From Micropterus salmoides (taxonomy: Eukaryota; Chordata; Actinopteri; Centrarchiformes; Centrarchidae): 64,000 nucleotides of DNA. Numbering within the stretch: position 1 is the stretch's first letter; each line of letters opens with the position of its first letter. The stretch spans positions 24,913,225 through 24,977,224 of the forward strand of contig NW_024041150.1 in the NCBI RefSeq assembly GCF_014851395.1, written 5' to 3'. The notes beneath the pieces were generated by a model, which worked only from the letters and a program-made list of their open reading frames with translations, did not search any database and was not told the DNA's origin. Shown here piece by piece: positions 42,240 through 55,185 of the stretch. The position numbers were made by a program, and so were the translations under genes.

Positions 42240-43455
42240 CAGATGGGGTGAATTGCCCTAATGTGGGATATTTTTTGTTTTTCAGACTTCTGTGGCAATG
42301 TATTAAATCAACACCCAATACCATTTTAGAAACCTCAGGATGTATCCTAATCAAATCAAAAGAGAAAATACAGATAACACATTCCTAAAGGAAATGACAG
42401 ACATATTGGTGCTCTTCGTGCAAATTCTTTGAGACAATTGGAGACTTCATAATGTGGGACAGGTGTATCCCTAATGTGGGACACTGAAAGTATATTGTAA
42501 AAAATAACCTTAATTCATGTAGAATATTAAAAAAACTTCAGTTAGTAACTCTTAGTTATGGATGAATGAAACATTGATAACTGAACATCAACATGATATA
42601 TATAATATGATATGTATATCATATTATATGATAATTTTGATGCAATTATGACACAGACATTAAGCAACTGTTAACCCAGGCCTGTGTAATATTATGCAGA
42701 TAGAAAAGAGTTAAATGCACAATTGGAATTCCTGACTCTAGTTTATTTTACTTCAAAACAAACACAAACAATGTCTTTTATCCTGCCTTTTCTCTCATCC
42801 TTTCCCTGATTCTGCCTCTCGCTCTGCATCTGAAAAGTGTCTTTCTCTGCTTTGCCATCGTGATTTGAAATACATTTAAATGAATTAATCGTTAGATGCA
42901 TACAAGTAAGTGTATTGGCTTTATTAGTTTTTAAATTAACACACACACAACCACAAAAAGCCTTCAAACCGCCATCCCCCAAAGTATAACAATTTCCCAT
43001 GACCTTAAACATGTAGTAAAGCATTCTAATAGTGTATAAGACCACTAAAACCCTGTAAAAACATTTTTGTCCCACAAACCATGCCCCACTTGATTTGATA
43101 ATAATATAAAATATATAGTTTAAACATGCAAAGTTACATTATTTTTTGATGGACAAACATTTTATAAGCACAATAGATAGCAGGGTTGTTTATTTAAATT
43201 GACCTTATACTCCTTAATAACAAATTTGGCAAAACTCTATGCAACTGACAATTGGGTGGTCTTTACACAAGGTGCCTCCTGTTTGATGATTGCTCCACCC
43301 TCATATGTGACTGGACATTTGAGAAGTTACATGATTTTGATCACATGACACCATAGCTTTGGCTAACCAATAGTTTCACTGGTATTCCTGTATTTATGGG
43401 GGACCTACAAACACAGACCTTAAGTGTCCCACATTAGGGCAATCCACCCTATACA
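42240..43455. mobile_element. TIR-bounded non-autonomous DNA element, unclassified
   Basis: The left end GGTGAATTGCCCTAATGTGGGA (42246 region) and the right end TCCCACATTAGGGCAATCCACCC (43430 region) are inverted repeats. CCCTAATGTGGGAC recurs internally near 42470. The interior (about 1.2 kb) is AT-rich; its one longer frame (43075-42743, minus) resembles no transposase I know. It lies between the tnk1 and plscr3 3' ends. Confidence 0.65.
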
Positions 43456-44155
43456 GTATTCTGTTGGTTTGGTAATTTCCATGTTTACGTTACAGAACAT
43501 ATTTGTCTGTTGCCTTCTTCTTAACGGGATGCAACTTAAGAAAACCTACACTGTGTAAATAAACATACAGTGTAAATGTTTTCACAGCAACAGCATGCAG
43601 AATTTAAGGCGAACTTGAACTACAAGTTGCTAAGCCTTTGAATTGTTGATTCCTATATAGCAACAACCATAAGATTAAATATTATGACTTATTTCCCAGG
43701 AGTACTGAGGTTGGATGGATGTGCAGATAAGTTCCCATAAATACTCTGCCTGTATTTCCTACTTGTTGCCGGTAGGTGGAGCATGATATTCAGTATGAGA
43801 CAGAGGGGAGTGGTCTCCTTTAATTGCATCTGAAGGCCATTGATGTAGACAGTCAACTGAAAGCAGATGGATAAAGGAAGCTGCTAGACACATAAAATGG
43901 ATTTTGTATTGATAAAGTTAACCTGTAACTAAAGCAGAGCTGAGTTTTAGAGCAACTGGACTTTGGCTCATTTAGTGCCAGGAAATGAGAGACTGGATTT
44001 CCCTCCGAAGCAGTGATCATTTTTTCCAAATGAAAGCAGATGTTCCACATTTAGACTTAAGGTTTCCGAGGGCCTTCCCAAAAACTTTCCTGGACAATCA
44101 CTGGAGCAGATGAACACAAAACAAGAGTGTACCAATGGCTTAATATGATATTCGT

Positions 44156-44161
44156 TTTATT
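44156..44161 (-). terminator. plscr3: Candidate poly(A) signal of plscr3
   Basis: AATAAA on the minus strand about 1.7 kb downstream of the plscr3 stop. I noticed no closer canonical signal. If used, the 3' UTR includes a repeat fragment at 44988-45040. Confidence 0.35.
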
Positions 44162-44987
44162 TCTGAACTACAGGGTATTTCTTTGTATGTGTAAAAAAAA
44201 AAAATAATAATAAAAAAAAAGGAATTCACAATCACAAAAAATAGTTTTGATAGAAACACAGAAAGGCGATAGAAGGTTCAACAGATTGTATTAAATGTAC
44301 TGTACATCCTTTGGCTACTTAATCTTTCCTTATCAGAGGTCAGATTGCACAAAGGCAATATGGAAATCTATACAAGTATATATTGATAATAAGACACATT
44401 AAGCTACTGACAGTGTGATAGAGAGCTGCAATCTGGATTAGAGAGCACTAGTGGCAACCAAGCCTCACAGGAGACACACCCATGTTATCTCAGGATTATT
44501 ATTACATACAGAGGAGAGAGCTGCATTCAACAGGCACCAATTGGAAACATTAACCTGCCATTAATTGTATTCTTTCTAAAGCACAGCAATCAAATGAGCT
44601 AAAGAGACACACTTTTTGCTAGAAAAACTACAGTTCAGGTGTTTCCTTAAAGCGGTTGCTGGCAGGAGGGTTTCCAACATCTGAGGTCAGATTAATCTCA
44701 ATTACTGCTTTTTACTTTCTTTCTATTCCCCTTTTATCCAGATTGTCCCTTCTATTCAAACTTCCTACGTTCTCTGTCTCCTGTATCATCATTACACAGG
44801 CACATGTTCAACCCAGTGGTATCTAGAGAAATTGGAGGGCGAGGTTTGGCTGCGACATCAGTCTCCACTGACAACCACTAAACTACAGAGGGACTGTGAG
44901 AGCACTTACACCGTAGCCTGCACTACAGTTTTGTTAGAGTATGTACACATGGAGGGCTTCGAGGAAGAGTAAGGCAGCTGAGGTAAA

Positions 44988-45040
44988 GACAGAGCGCTTT
45001 GTTAAATACGGTCAGCTTGTGTCAACTCTTGTGTTCACAA
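44988..45040. repeat. 53-bp segment shared with MITE copy 3
   Basis: The 53 bases match 46913-46965 with two mismatches. It lies within the presumed plscr3 3' UTR and lacks the surrounding MITE arms. Confidence 0.8.
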
Positions 45041-45870
45041 CTACGACTAAAATGAAAAAAAAAAATAAAACATTCTCCCACTCCTCTTGCTAACACAATC
45101 ACCACTCCCCTATAGAAGCTAAATAATGACAGCCTGTGGCTAATGTTCAGGCTTTATATAAAGCTTTTGTTAATTTCCAGGAGTTGAAATCTGCAGCTAT
45201 GCTAGCAGCTCTGTGAGGCTGTACTTAAAACAAGCTCACAACCCTAACTCTGGCACTGCCATCTGCTAGCAGCTAGCATGGTTAAAAAAGAAACAACAAG
45301 GAAATTAATTCTGCTTCTACATCACTAACAGTATTGCACTTATACTAACTCTATTGGGATATTACTTCATAAAACATGAATAACTGTGATATACGTCGAT
45401 AAACATACATAAACATATATGTCATGTTAATGCCGGTGTAGCATAAAGCACATTCAGACGTGTGTTGATATCTACTCTTGTTCTATGTGTGGACACTGAA
45501 AAAGACATTGAGGGTAATGTTGACTTTCTTTGGCAGGGATTAAATCTCAGCTGGAGGTAAGTTCACTCACTTAAAATAGATAAAGGCCTACAGACTGTAC
45601 AGAGTATAAGTAGCACTGAAAACATGGCAGCCTGTATCGATCACGGAGTTTGGATACATTTAAAAAACAATCCTTGCATCTGGAATTGAGAGTTCGTTAG
45701 CGGATATTGGTCTGTGTGTATAAAAAGGCGGCACCATATTGGCTGGAATCTGGTGAAGGATTTACAAAACGAATAGAAAAACACAGTTCATGAACAGAGA
45801 ATGTCTAACGGGAGGAAGTCCTTGCTCTCATGCTGTTGTTTAATCTTCTCCCCTCCCATCTGTTTTTCTC

Positions 45871-48800
45871 TTATGAAAACACCGTGCTGCGCTGGTTGGC
45901 ATCCCCGACTTTCTCGAAGAACATGAAATCCTGCAAAGTGACAACAAAGAAGGAAAATTAATTAATTCCCTGGTCAGTCCTAGGCATCAAGTACACAAAA
46001 AAACCTGGTGATATTCAAAGAGGAAAGACTCTAATATGAAAAATAAGAATTTTGCATTACAATGAGGAAGCAGGCGCCCATGAGCACAGCTTTCATCTTC
46101 ACATCCAGGTCCAGCGGGAACTGGATGCCAAAGTTGTCCGTGTCTGTGAAGACTTCCTTCAAAAGGCCGCTCCACTGCTTGCTGATGCGACCAATGGGCT
46201 TCTCGCCACCTTTGCTCTTCAGCTGCAGAGCAATAAGGACAGAAATGTCTACAAGAAGCTTTACCAAGCAAAATATACCGGGAGTTTATCATAGAGAGGA
46301 GAGAAAAAATGGCTGGAAAAAGTCTATCCAGATGTTGAGGTGTTTCCAAAAAATGCTAGACTTGGACTGAAACGGATTAAAGCAACTGGGAAATATGCTT
46401 GTGGGAGAATTTATATGGAATTTGTGTGTGAAGATGTATTGTTTTACAAGGAGGTGCCACGGACCCCTTTGGGTTAGGTTGTTTTGGGGTTAGAAGGGCC
46501 AGATGGCTGGAGCTACAGATAAGAGGGACCTTGAGAGAGTCTCCAGACTTCCCTCATAGTGAAGAACAAAGACAACCATTGAGACACTCCTGATGATGAT
46601 ATAGGGTAACTCGTGTTTGTTCCTCCCTCTTTGTTACAAGAAATAGGTGCTTTGTATCTTTAAGTTGTGTTATGACTATGAGAGTTAGATGAGAAGATTG
46701 ATACCACTCTCGTGTCTGAAGGATAAATATGAAGCTACAGCCAGCAGGCAGTTAGCTTAGCATAAAGACTGAAAACAGAGGGAAACTGCTAGCCTGGCTC
46801 TGTCCAAAGGCAACAAAATCCATCTTCTATTAGCTCTAAAGCTCACTTTATTATTATTATATCTCGTTTATTTAATTAACAGGGTGTGGTGACTTCCTAG
46901 AGTCGTTACCGTGACAGAGCGCTTTGGTAAATACTGTCAGCTTGTGTCAACTCTTGTGTTCACAAGAGTTGACTCCGAGCCAATAAATAATCATGCACGT
47001 TACCTTCCATAAAACAACAATTTGTCGTTTCTTTACATTTTTGTTTTTGTACGGGGTAAACAAATGAGATGTAACGCGTTAAATGGTGACCTTTGAGGTG
47101 CTGGTTGGTGGATTTTGCTACCTTTGGACAGAGCCAGGCTAGCTGTTCCCACCGGTTTCCAGCCTTTGTGCTAAGCTAAGCCACTGTAGCTGTAAGGAAG
47201 GTCTCGGCTGGCTGAGCCACATGAAATTCACCAAAAGGAGGAGAGTTTCACCCACAAACACAATAATCCTGACTTCACCTCAAAGTTGACGTCCCCACAG
47301 CAGTTGCAGGCAAAGCAGGGCCCCTCCAGTTTCATCACGGTCTCCTTGTTGGCTCCCTGGATAGAAAACCGTGGCAGGAAGGGGTGCCAGTCCTGTTTGA
47401 CGTAGCCTATGGTGGTGCCCGGTGGTGCCTGGACCTCCATCTGTAGGTCACATAACATAGTTGCATATACATGCTAACGTCATACAACTTTGAAACGTTA
47501 TACCAGACATCCTTAAAATTTGACCTCATGCCTTGACACTGACGCTATAAATAAAACATCACGGGGTTGTATGTCACACGGGACAGCAGGAATGATAAGT
47601 GAGCCTCTGACTACTCCATTGTGGTACCACATAACAAAGGTAACACATCTCACATGGCTCCAGTCGGGCCAGTAAACAGAACTGCAGTATGTGAGAGCGT
47701 AGCAGCTTGGGTTCGGGCCAATGGGAATGTACAGCAGCCAGGCTGCCAACGATGTGATTAAACAGATGTGATTAAACGGAGACAGTGGGAGAAAGGTCTC
47801 AGAGGTGGAGGGATGGCAGAGGATCGGGGGAGTCTAGCAGTTAGTTTGGACAGACAAAGGGCCATTCATAGACTTACCAACCCCTGCCTGAGCAGAGGGT
47901 TGCACAAAGACACTGAAGCATCACTCAACCGAATCATAAAGCAAAGCGAGGAAAAGACGCCTCTGAATGTTAGCTGCTTACTTTTACCGGTCGTTATCTG
48001 GACATGCAAATAGTTTTAGATTTAATAGCCTACATTTGACATATCCATCTCAACAACATCAGAAGTAATGTGGGAGATGGATATCTCAAAATCTGAACAA
48101 ATAAAACCAAGAAGTGACTCTTTAGTTAAGGATAAGGATAATGAATAATAATAATGAAATGCCAAAACCACAAAATGTGTTCCTCTGTCTCTCAGTACTT
48201 CCCTAACGCGTACGTGGCAGTCAGCCCCAAGCCCACTCGTTCCTACTACAAGACAATATTCAAAAAAAACAACAAAAAAAAACAGGTCACAAATATATAG
48301 TCTTCACTTAAGTTATAGTTTCAGTAATTTTCCAAAACAGCTGGGCACTGTAGTTTTTAGGAGATTTTACTCATATAGGAGTAAATGGTGCATTCGTTGG
48401 GGACTATTTTCATTTATTCATTTAGCTGATGCTTTTATCCAAAGCAACTTACAATTCTTACAAGTCGCACGCCTCTGGAGCAACGAGGGGTTAAGTGTCT
48501 TGCTCAGGGACACAATGGTGGATGTGTTGCAGTGGGAATTGAACCCAGGTCTCCCACACCAAAGGCAAGAATCTTATCTATGCGCCATCCCATTAATACA
48601 CATTTAAAGCTCTAGTGAGGTTTTACAGGACGTTGTATGTGGAATTGACCACAAATAAACTATAATGCCCATGTTTTCCTTTAACTCTTAACTATTCCGT
48701 TTCTGCTGTCAACTTACTTTTTATTGCTGCTTCATAACATTTTAATTTAGCACTTCCATTTGTTGCTTTGGTTGTTTTTATTATTTCCTGGTTTTGCGTG

Positions 48801-51800
48801 TCACAAAATTATTTGTTACATCTTAACCACAAAAGCTAAACTTTGAATCAACTGCTTCAACGAGATAGTCAATTCTTCTCTATCAGCAACAATAAATACG
48901 GTTAAATATTAACAACATTAATAATGGCCCACGGTATCTTGGAACACTTAGGGCAAACAGAGTGTTTATCCCTAGCTGGAGTGAGGGCTCAGGGCAATTT
49001 GATGTTGAATTAACTATTGAACTGGTGCAATATTGGTCTTGGTGTGGTAAATCAATATAATATGAGGCTATTAAAACACCCCCACACACAGACCTCTTGC
49101 AGGCAGCAGGGACACCAGCAGGAGACGCAGCGGAAAGGCCGTATGAGACGGATGACTTCACGGTCCATGTTGTCCTTGATCTTCATGTCGAAGCTGCGCA
49201 ACGAGCCGCAGCAGTTCCTGGTGCAGCAGTCGTTCTTCTCTTTGGCATGGTAGATCTTTTGTCCCAGACTGTTCTTTATCTCATACTGGTTGTTGGTCTC
49301 AAACCCAATGAATACTGGGTGGGGTTTGAAGGAGAGGGGAGAAAGGAAAAAAGGTGGAAATACTGACTAACAAAGTGTAGATAAGTAAAGAACTCCAAGG
49401 ACAGGCATCACTTTATCATTATGATTGATGATGAGAGGGTTGAAGCTCACAAGTGCACCAAGAACTGACACACTGCAGCTGATTATTTGCTGCTTTCAAA
49501 GTGGGAAGTGTCAACCTGACTGGCTGAAAAAGTGATGCACCTTACCTTCTAAGAGTTCCACTTTTTGATGGATCAGGATCTGGTCAATCTGAAATCATCA
49601 GAGCGCGCGATGTAAGTTAAGAGTTAACAGTTCAAAATATATCCATCAGTCTGACAGTGTTATTCCTCTTAAAACAAGGGGAAAAGCTGCGAGCATGGAA
49701 GTTTCACTTATTTGCAATGCAAAGCAACTTCCGCCATGAATTTGAATAAAAACCACATTTTAATACTAGTTGTTTTTTTTGTCTGAGTACATGAAGAGCT
49801 ATTTGCTGTAGAACCATAAAAGCAAGTCAGTTTGTTTAACTCAAATTGAACAAATCCGTTTCTTGCTGAGACTGGTTTTAGAGAGAACAATGGTGGGTGT
49901 GAGCTTTACAAATTCAAAAGGTTGTGAGGTCATACTACTTTAAAACTGGATTTTAAAAAGGAACAAAGTTAAAAAAAAAAAAAAAAAAGTGTACTTTCAC
50001 TGACTTTCCAATGTAATACGCTCCAATTTTTGAAGCAGAATCTTTTAGTATGTAATGGATTTGATTTCAGCTCTAGAGAAACACTGTTTCCAGAAAAACA
50101 CAGAATCTTTGTCCACATTTTATGGCTACTTACACATGTGGCTCTTTATTTAACAAAATGCCCAGTGAGATTTATTTATTCATGCTGCTGATCCGTCTTT
50201 GTGCAAGATGAAGACACTTCTAAGAGAACAGCTTACTTTCCTCTCATCTTAAGGAATTTCAAGAACCAAACCTGTGTTTTTGAAGATGTTTTTTTGATTT
50301 CTCGGTCCTACCTGTGTGAGGTACTCGAGCCCCGGCGGGACCCCAACAGGAACCGCAACTGGAGCTCCAACCGGGGCCGGGGAGAATGCTCCCGGAGGGC
50401 CGCCATACTCCGGTGCTGGAACTGTGCCTGGGCCCACCGGACCAGGCTGATACATGACAGGAGGTGGGCCTGGATTGTAGCCCATGTTGAAGCCTGGTGG
50501 TGGGGCTTGACCGGGCTCTCCGTATCCCCCCGGAGCATATGGATAGGGGGCTACAGAGGCACCGCTGGGTTGAGGCATGGGGTAGGGTGGCTGGTTGGGA
50601 GAGCCTGGGTAAACTGCGGAAAAGACAATGATATTAGTTCAAACATCATCTTCTACATGTTTATTCTTCTGTTTGTTATAATTGACACACACACACACAC
50701 ACGACTAGTAATAATGCAGAAACATTCAGACCATCACTGCAGCAGAGTGACGTCAGCGGAGGAAGTCATGATCTGTGTGTGTCTGGCTGATGGCAGCTGC
50801 CCGGTGCTCATTAAGCGTGTGAGCAAGTGTGTGTGTGTTTACTGTAGATCATCCTGCTTTTCCCTCCTGGGACAGCAGAGCCAATAAGCTACTTATTAGC
50901 AGAGCTACAGAGCAGACAGCAAGCACTCACGAGGGGAGTAAATAAACAGCCAGTACTAGATATGATTAAGAGTAACAGCCCTTGTGGTTTTCATTTGTCC
51001 CTGCCTGGATGCTTCGGATCGTCTCATAAGAAGAAAGTCTTTATTTAAACACGATGATTGTCAGTCTGTCTCTCTGTCCCTCCTCTCCAGGCACTTTCCT
51101 GTTTTCCCAGGTCCTCTCATTACCATTTTCCATCTGTCCACCAGATGCGGTCAGGCTTTCCGTCCTTTCCACATCACCTGACTGCCCAACCCCCTTACAC
51201 ACCTGTTTCCACTTCTCTTGTCAGCCCTGAAGTTTCCTGACCTTCCCTGCACACCTGTTGCCACGCTCCAGGCCGGACTGTCCTATGTTATATTGCTGTG
51301 TGTGTGTCATGTCTTGGGTCTGCCTTACCTGTGTTTTGCACTTTATTGCCTGACCACTGGACTTTTAATTCTTGTCTGCGCCTTGTTTTTATCCGTTTTC
51401 CTGTTTGGACTGCTTCTCTGGTTAAGCCCCTTGTCTGCCTCACCGTCCCGTATGACTGTCTTCCTCCATTTGTGTATTAAGTTACTAAACTACATCAGGC
51501 GTCTGCGTTTGGGTGTTACCCCTGTACTCCTGTTACCCTGCTCACATCAGCTTTGACAACAGTGTACATCGCATCAATATACGTCCTCTAAACATGTTTA
51601 TGAAAAGCTAATAAAAGACTTTGTGGTTTAAGAGTCCAATTACTCAACGCACAGTCAAACATGGTTTATATGAGCCCCAATTAAAGTGGATCACAGGGAA
51701 TTTAAGAGCTTAAATGGGAATCTAAAAGATGTGCAAATGCATGAGGATGTCTATTTAATTAAGTGGAAGGCTGACTGTCATGTGTTCGCTCACTATCAGA

Positions 51801-53666
51801 TTGTCTGCAATGTCATGTCACCACAGGATTACTGCTCAATGGTATCAGCCACACCTTTCGTTTTGTTCAACCAAAACAACATATGATTTTCTCACTTGAC
51901 CAGAAGAGGTACCAACAATGGCTTTGATGCGGTTCCTTGCTAGTGGTTCCTTTGCTAAATGCTTGCAAGAGGAATCATTCAATTTTAACTGGGTGCACTG
52001 CCTCAAAAAAGCAACTGCAATGCTCGTTTCCCAAAACTAATTGAAGCAATTAAAAAATGTCACCTAATGTTTTGATGGTGTTGCTGAATGTGTTTCAGCT
52101 AATAGGCTGACAAGTGCAAGTTTTGTCTTTTTAATGTAGCGTGTTAAAAAGAATTTGTACTAGCATACTTCTTCTGATTCTCTTCTTGTGACATCTGTTA
52201 TTAACGTAACACTGACATGATTTGTCAATTCACTAATTAGTTGAGACAGAAGTTAATTGACTTTGATAATCTACTGAACCATTTTTCAAAAAATGCCAAA
52301 CTCTCTGTTTGCAGTTTCTCAAATGTGAGACATGTCTGCTTTACATTGTTAACTGAATATGTCTGGCATACGAATTACAGTCTCAGAAATTATTAATATC
52401 CTTTCAGGATTTTCTGTTTCATTTTACAGTTCACTGGCTCTCAGTGTAATACAGAATCATTTTCAAGTCTTTAAAGCAAATGTCACTGACAACAGTCCTG
52501 TCTGGCCCTGAAGGGTTTCTATCGGTCTCCTAATATGATTTAGATCTATTGAGGGTGTTTTATTCTTACTTTTGGTTTCTGATGACTTGAGATCTGTCAC
52601 AATGGTTTAAGAAAATGTGTCTATATTCTCATGCTTGTGGTAGTTAAGTGTAAATGTGTCTGGACACGTCTGTGGAGTAGGTGTGAGCTTGTTTTCTGTG
52701 GGTGTTTTTTTTTCTCTTGTATCCTATCCCTCTGTGTGTGCCACTTGCTGCTGTTTGCACTTAAATGTAAAGCTCATTCAGTTCTTATGACTAAATAAAA
52801 TGCCCATCCCTTGCTTAACAAAACAAATAGTGCCAATAAACAGCACGTCATCGGTGTCGAATTAAGATGGATGTGTGTGGTATGTCCATTGCGTAATTTG
52901 TACCACAGCTGACCAAGCTGGTTTGTTGGCATGGCAGGACAGTCCAACTACGGCCTTAATCAGCTAAACAGTTCACTTGACCACTGGCACACAGTTTGAA
53001 AGCTGAATTCATGTTAGTAAAACTCAAAAAGAAATGCAGATTAAAGTCAGAAAGCAACTGCTGCCTCTCTAACAAGGGCCTGAAATCAAAAAGCAGCATG
53101 ACTAACACGTCCTGTGAACTTTGAGGCTTGCTGTTGCTCCACCTCCTTCCACATTCCTTTCTCTACTTGCAGGAAACAAAAAAAACAACATTTAAAGCAG
53201 CGTGTTTGCAGGAAAGGCTGCCTTCATGTTGACAGAGGGAAACACAACGGTGCCTTTCACCTCCTAAACTAATCTCCCGAAACTGAGAGGAGTATGCTGG
53301 ACCAACAGGCAAAATCACAAGTGTTTTCACTTCAGCGTTCATGCCAAGCATTCGAGGAATTTCTTTAAAATTTCACCACCTTGGGGAGGATAAAGTTTTT
53401 CAAGGGCAGTGGCGGTTTCTGGGGGAACCACAGGGTTTCAATTCATAATGACGCACAGACGAAAGTTTTCTACAGGAAAGTCTAACAGAAACTTTCATGC
53501 AGAGCCTAATCATTTCACAATGGCAGCAAAATGGAGTAAGCCAGTAAGGAAGTGCTAAAGCCAGTCCACTGTTGTCATTATTATAGTATGATTCCTCTAG
53601 ATTTCTGTGTAAAAAACTAAACACTTTTCTAGGTGCAGCATTACGCCACTTACCAGGAGTGGACAT
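45871..53666 (-). CDS. plscr3: Phospholipid scramblase 3-like, 7 coding exons
   Basis: The scramblase family mediates Ca2+-dependent bidirectional movement of phospholipids; mammalian PLSCR3 is mitochondrial. Exons in transcript order: 53666-53654 (codes MSTP plus one base), 50613-50312, 49588-49546, 49314-49094, 47440-47279, 46222-46061, 45930-45871. They sum to 963 nt, or 320 residues, all in phase. Residues 5-105 are a Pro/Gly/Tyr-rich N-terminal tail ending PPGLEYLTQ. The scramblase core begins IDQILIHQKVE. Cysteine clusters CCTRNCC (149-155) and CVSCWCPCC (182-190) are candidate palmitoylation sites. MEVQAPPGTTIGYVKQDWHPFLP and GRISKQWSGLLKE are family signatures. A Ca-binding-like segment DTDNFGIQFPLD (about 274-285) precedes one C-terminal transmembrane helix (about 290-306). 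The core and the position next to tnk1 favour PLSCR3 over PLSCR1/2. The start sits in a 13-nt coding exon, so it depends on the splice model. Upstream, an acceptor near 53740 and a donor at 54436 suggest at least one noncoding 5' exon. Confidence 0.9.
46685..47200. repeat. Palindromic MITE-like repeat, copy 3, with an inserted segment
   Basis: Arms GCCTGGCTCTGTCCAAAGGC (46793 region) and CTTTGGACAGAGCCAGGC (47120 region) are near-perfect inverses. The middle contains 46913-46965, which is also found at 44988-45040. It lies in the plscr3 intron between exons 5 and 6. Confidence 0.78.
48405..48600. repeat. Dispersed repeat (TTTAGCTGATGCTTTTATCC type)
   Basis: TTTAGCTGATGCTTTTATCCAAAGCAACTTACAA...TTAAGTGTCTTGCTCAGGGACAC...GAACCCAGGTCTCCCA is a common fish SINE-like sequence. 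It lies in the plscr3 intron between exons 4 and 5. Confidence 0.6.
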
Positions 53667-54480
53667 GGCGAGGAGAGGGCAGAAACTTTTCTGTGCGCGG
53701 AGTGAAAGGAGGTCACACTTCCCAGTCCCCTTTCAGGGTCTCTATAGGAAACTGGAGGAATGAAAGGGAAAGGGAGGGGGAGGTTAATGAAAAACATAAC
53801 TGAGGGGGGGGGTTCACAGAAACAGACGATGACAAAAAGCATCCAACTCCAGCAACATTCAGCCTTTTTCACTCACACAACTACGCCGCTCGTGTAATCA
53901 TGTGCCTTGTTAATCATCCCACCACCATGATTTAATAATATCGGTTTAAAACCATCATAATATAGTCCAGAAGTCCAGAAAAATCATGTGATGCAGTGAA
54001 AAAATAAAAAGGCCAACAGTTCTTTTGTATGCATATGTTTGCTATCTGAGATGCATGAAACATAAGTGGGTGTGACCTGTTTTAGCAGAGGGAGGAGGGC
54101 TGGTATTTATATTTTTCCACTGAGTGGGATCAGCCATGACCTCTGCTGCTCCACAATCTTTTATTTTGCTACCATTACCATTAGGAATGACTAGATGAAG
54201 CCTAATTTCCGGTTTAGACAAGGTTGAATCACAAACAAATCCCTCATAAAAAAGGTCATCAGAGTTAATTTTTCTGATAACACTTTATAACTTGTCACAG
54301 CATAGCCTACCTACACGGCCATCCTCCCTGGCTTTATCTCTGCCACACACACACACACACACCCAGGCTGGTGGAAGCCAGATTGAAAAAAAAACATATT
54401 AATAAGACAAAAACATGTATGAACGCAGGAATCTCACCTCTCTGGTAGCTGGTTTGTTCTCAGTCCCTGCTAGAGAAGTG
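53667..54480 (-). other. plscr3: Predicted 5' noncoding region of plscr3
   Basis: On the minus strand the ATG at 53666 is preceded by about 75 nt back to a possible acceptor (TTTCCTATAG near 53740). A strong donor, GAGAG followed by GTGAGATT, lies at 54436. A noncoding exon ending there and spliced to the start exon would fit the gene. The transcription start is not defined; sequence up to about 54720 lacks a clear TATA box. Confidence 0.4.
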
Positions 54481-55094
54481 ACAGTGAAAAGAAATCAATT
54501 GAATGTGGAGAAGAAAAACAGCCCGATCCACGAAGCCAAGAGGCGCTTTTTTAAATCGTCTTGAAACCTGTTCCTCATCGCTGCGCTGCTGCTCCCTCCC
54601 ATTATAATTATTCTCCGCCCCTTTCCGGCCCATACTGCCTTAAGAAGACAACGTGCCGTGTCATAAAAGTGGAAACATGTTATTATACCATGGCACGCAG
54701 CAGGGAGGAGGGTCCGTTTCACACGGTGTTAATGACAACCAGCCGAGGGCGCTAATACCTCAGTAATGACAGGCACAGTCCACAGACAAATATTTCAGGA
54801 AAACAACTCCAGTGATTTCACGTTCTTTGCATACCACACTGTAAAAATACTCCACCACAAGTACTTGTTATTATATAGTATGATCAGCAAAATGTATTCA
54901 ACGTATCAAAGTTCATTATGCAGAAAAATATATAGCCTCTGCACTGTTCATTTTTTAAATTAGTTATTATAAGCTGCTGGCCATAGTTTGGTTGCCTACC
55001 TGACAATAACTAATATATGTTGCTCTCCCTTAAATGTTTTTTTTAAGTGTAGCCAAATAAAAACTACAGTATTTCCCTCTGAAATGTTAACGTT

Positions 55095-55185
55095 AGTGAA
55101 TCACTAGTAGTGATTGGTAGTAGTCGTAGTACTTGAAAAAGGTACTTATGTACTCAAGTACTTTCCACTACTGACTCCAAGTAAA
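55095..55185. repeat. Short fragment of the ACTCAAGTACT repeat family
   Basis: GTAGTACTTGAAAAAGGTACTTATGTACTCAAGTACTTTCCACTAC matches the ends of the elements at 28.0 and 59.7 kb. Confidence 0.55.

Noticed and set aside
42743..43075. Minus-strand 110-aa frame inside the TIR element
   Set aside because: No resemblance to a transposase or other family; low-complexity cysteine- and lysine-containing translation. Treated as part of the non-autonomous element.
41560..45860. A TMEM256 homologue expected from human gene order
   Set aside because: No frame with its small membrane-protein pattern was seen on either strand in this interval.
50201..50887. Plus-strand 228-aa open frame
   Set aside because: It is the antisense of plscr3 exon 2, whose GC-rich Pro/Gly coding sequence leaves the other strand open. 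It has no splice or family evidence.
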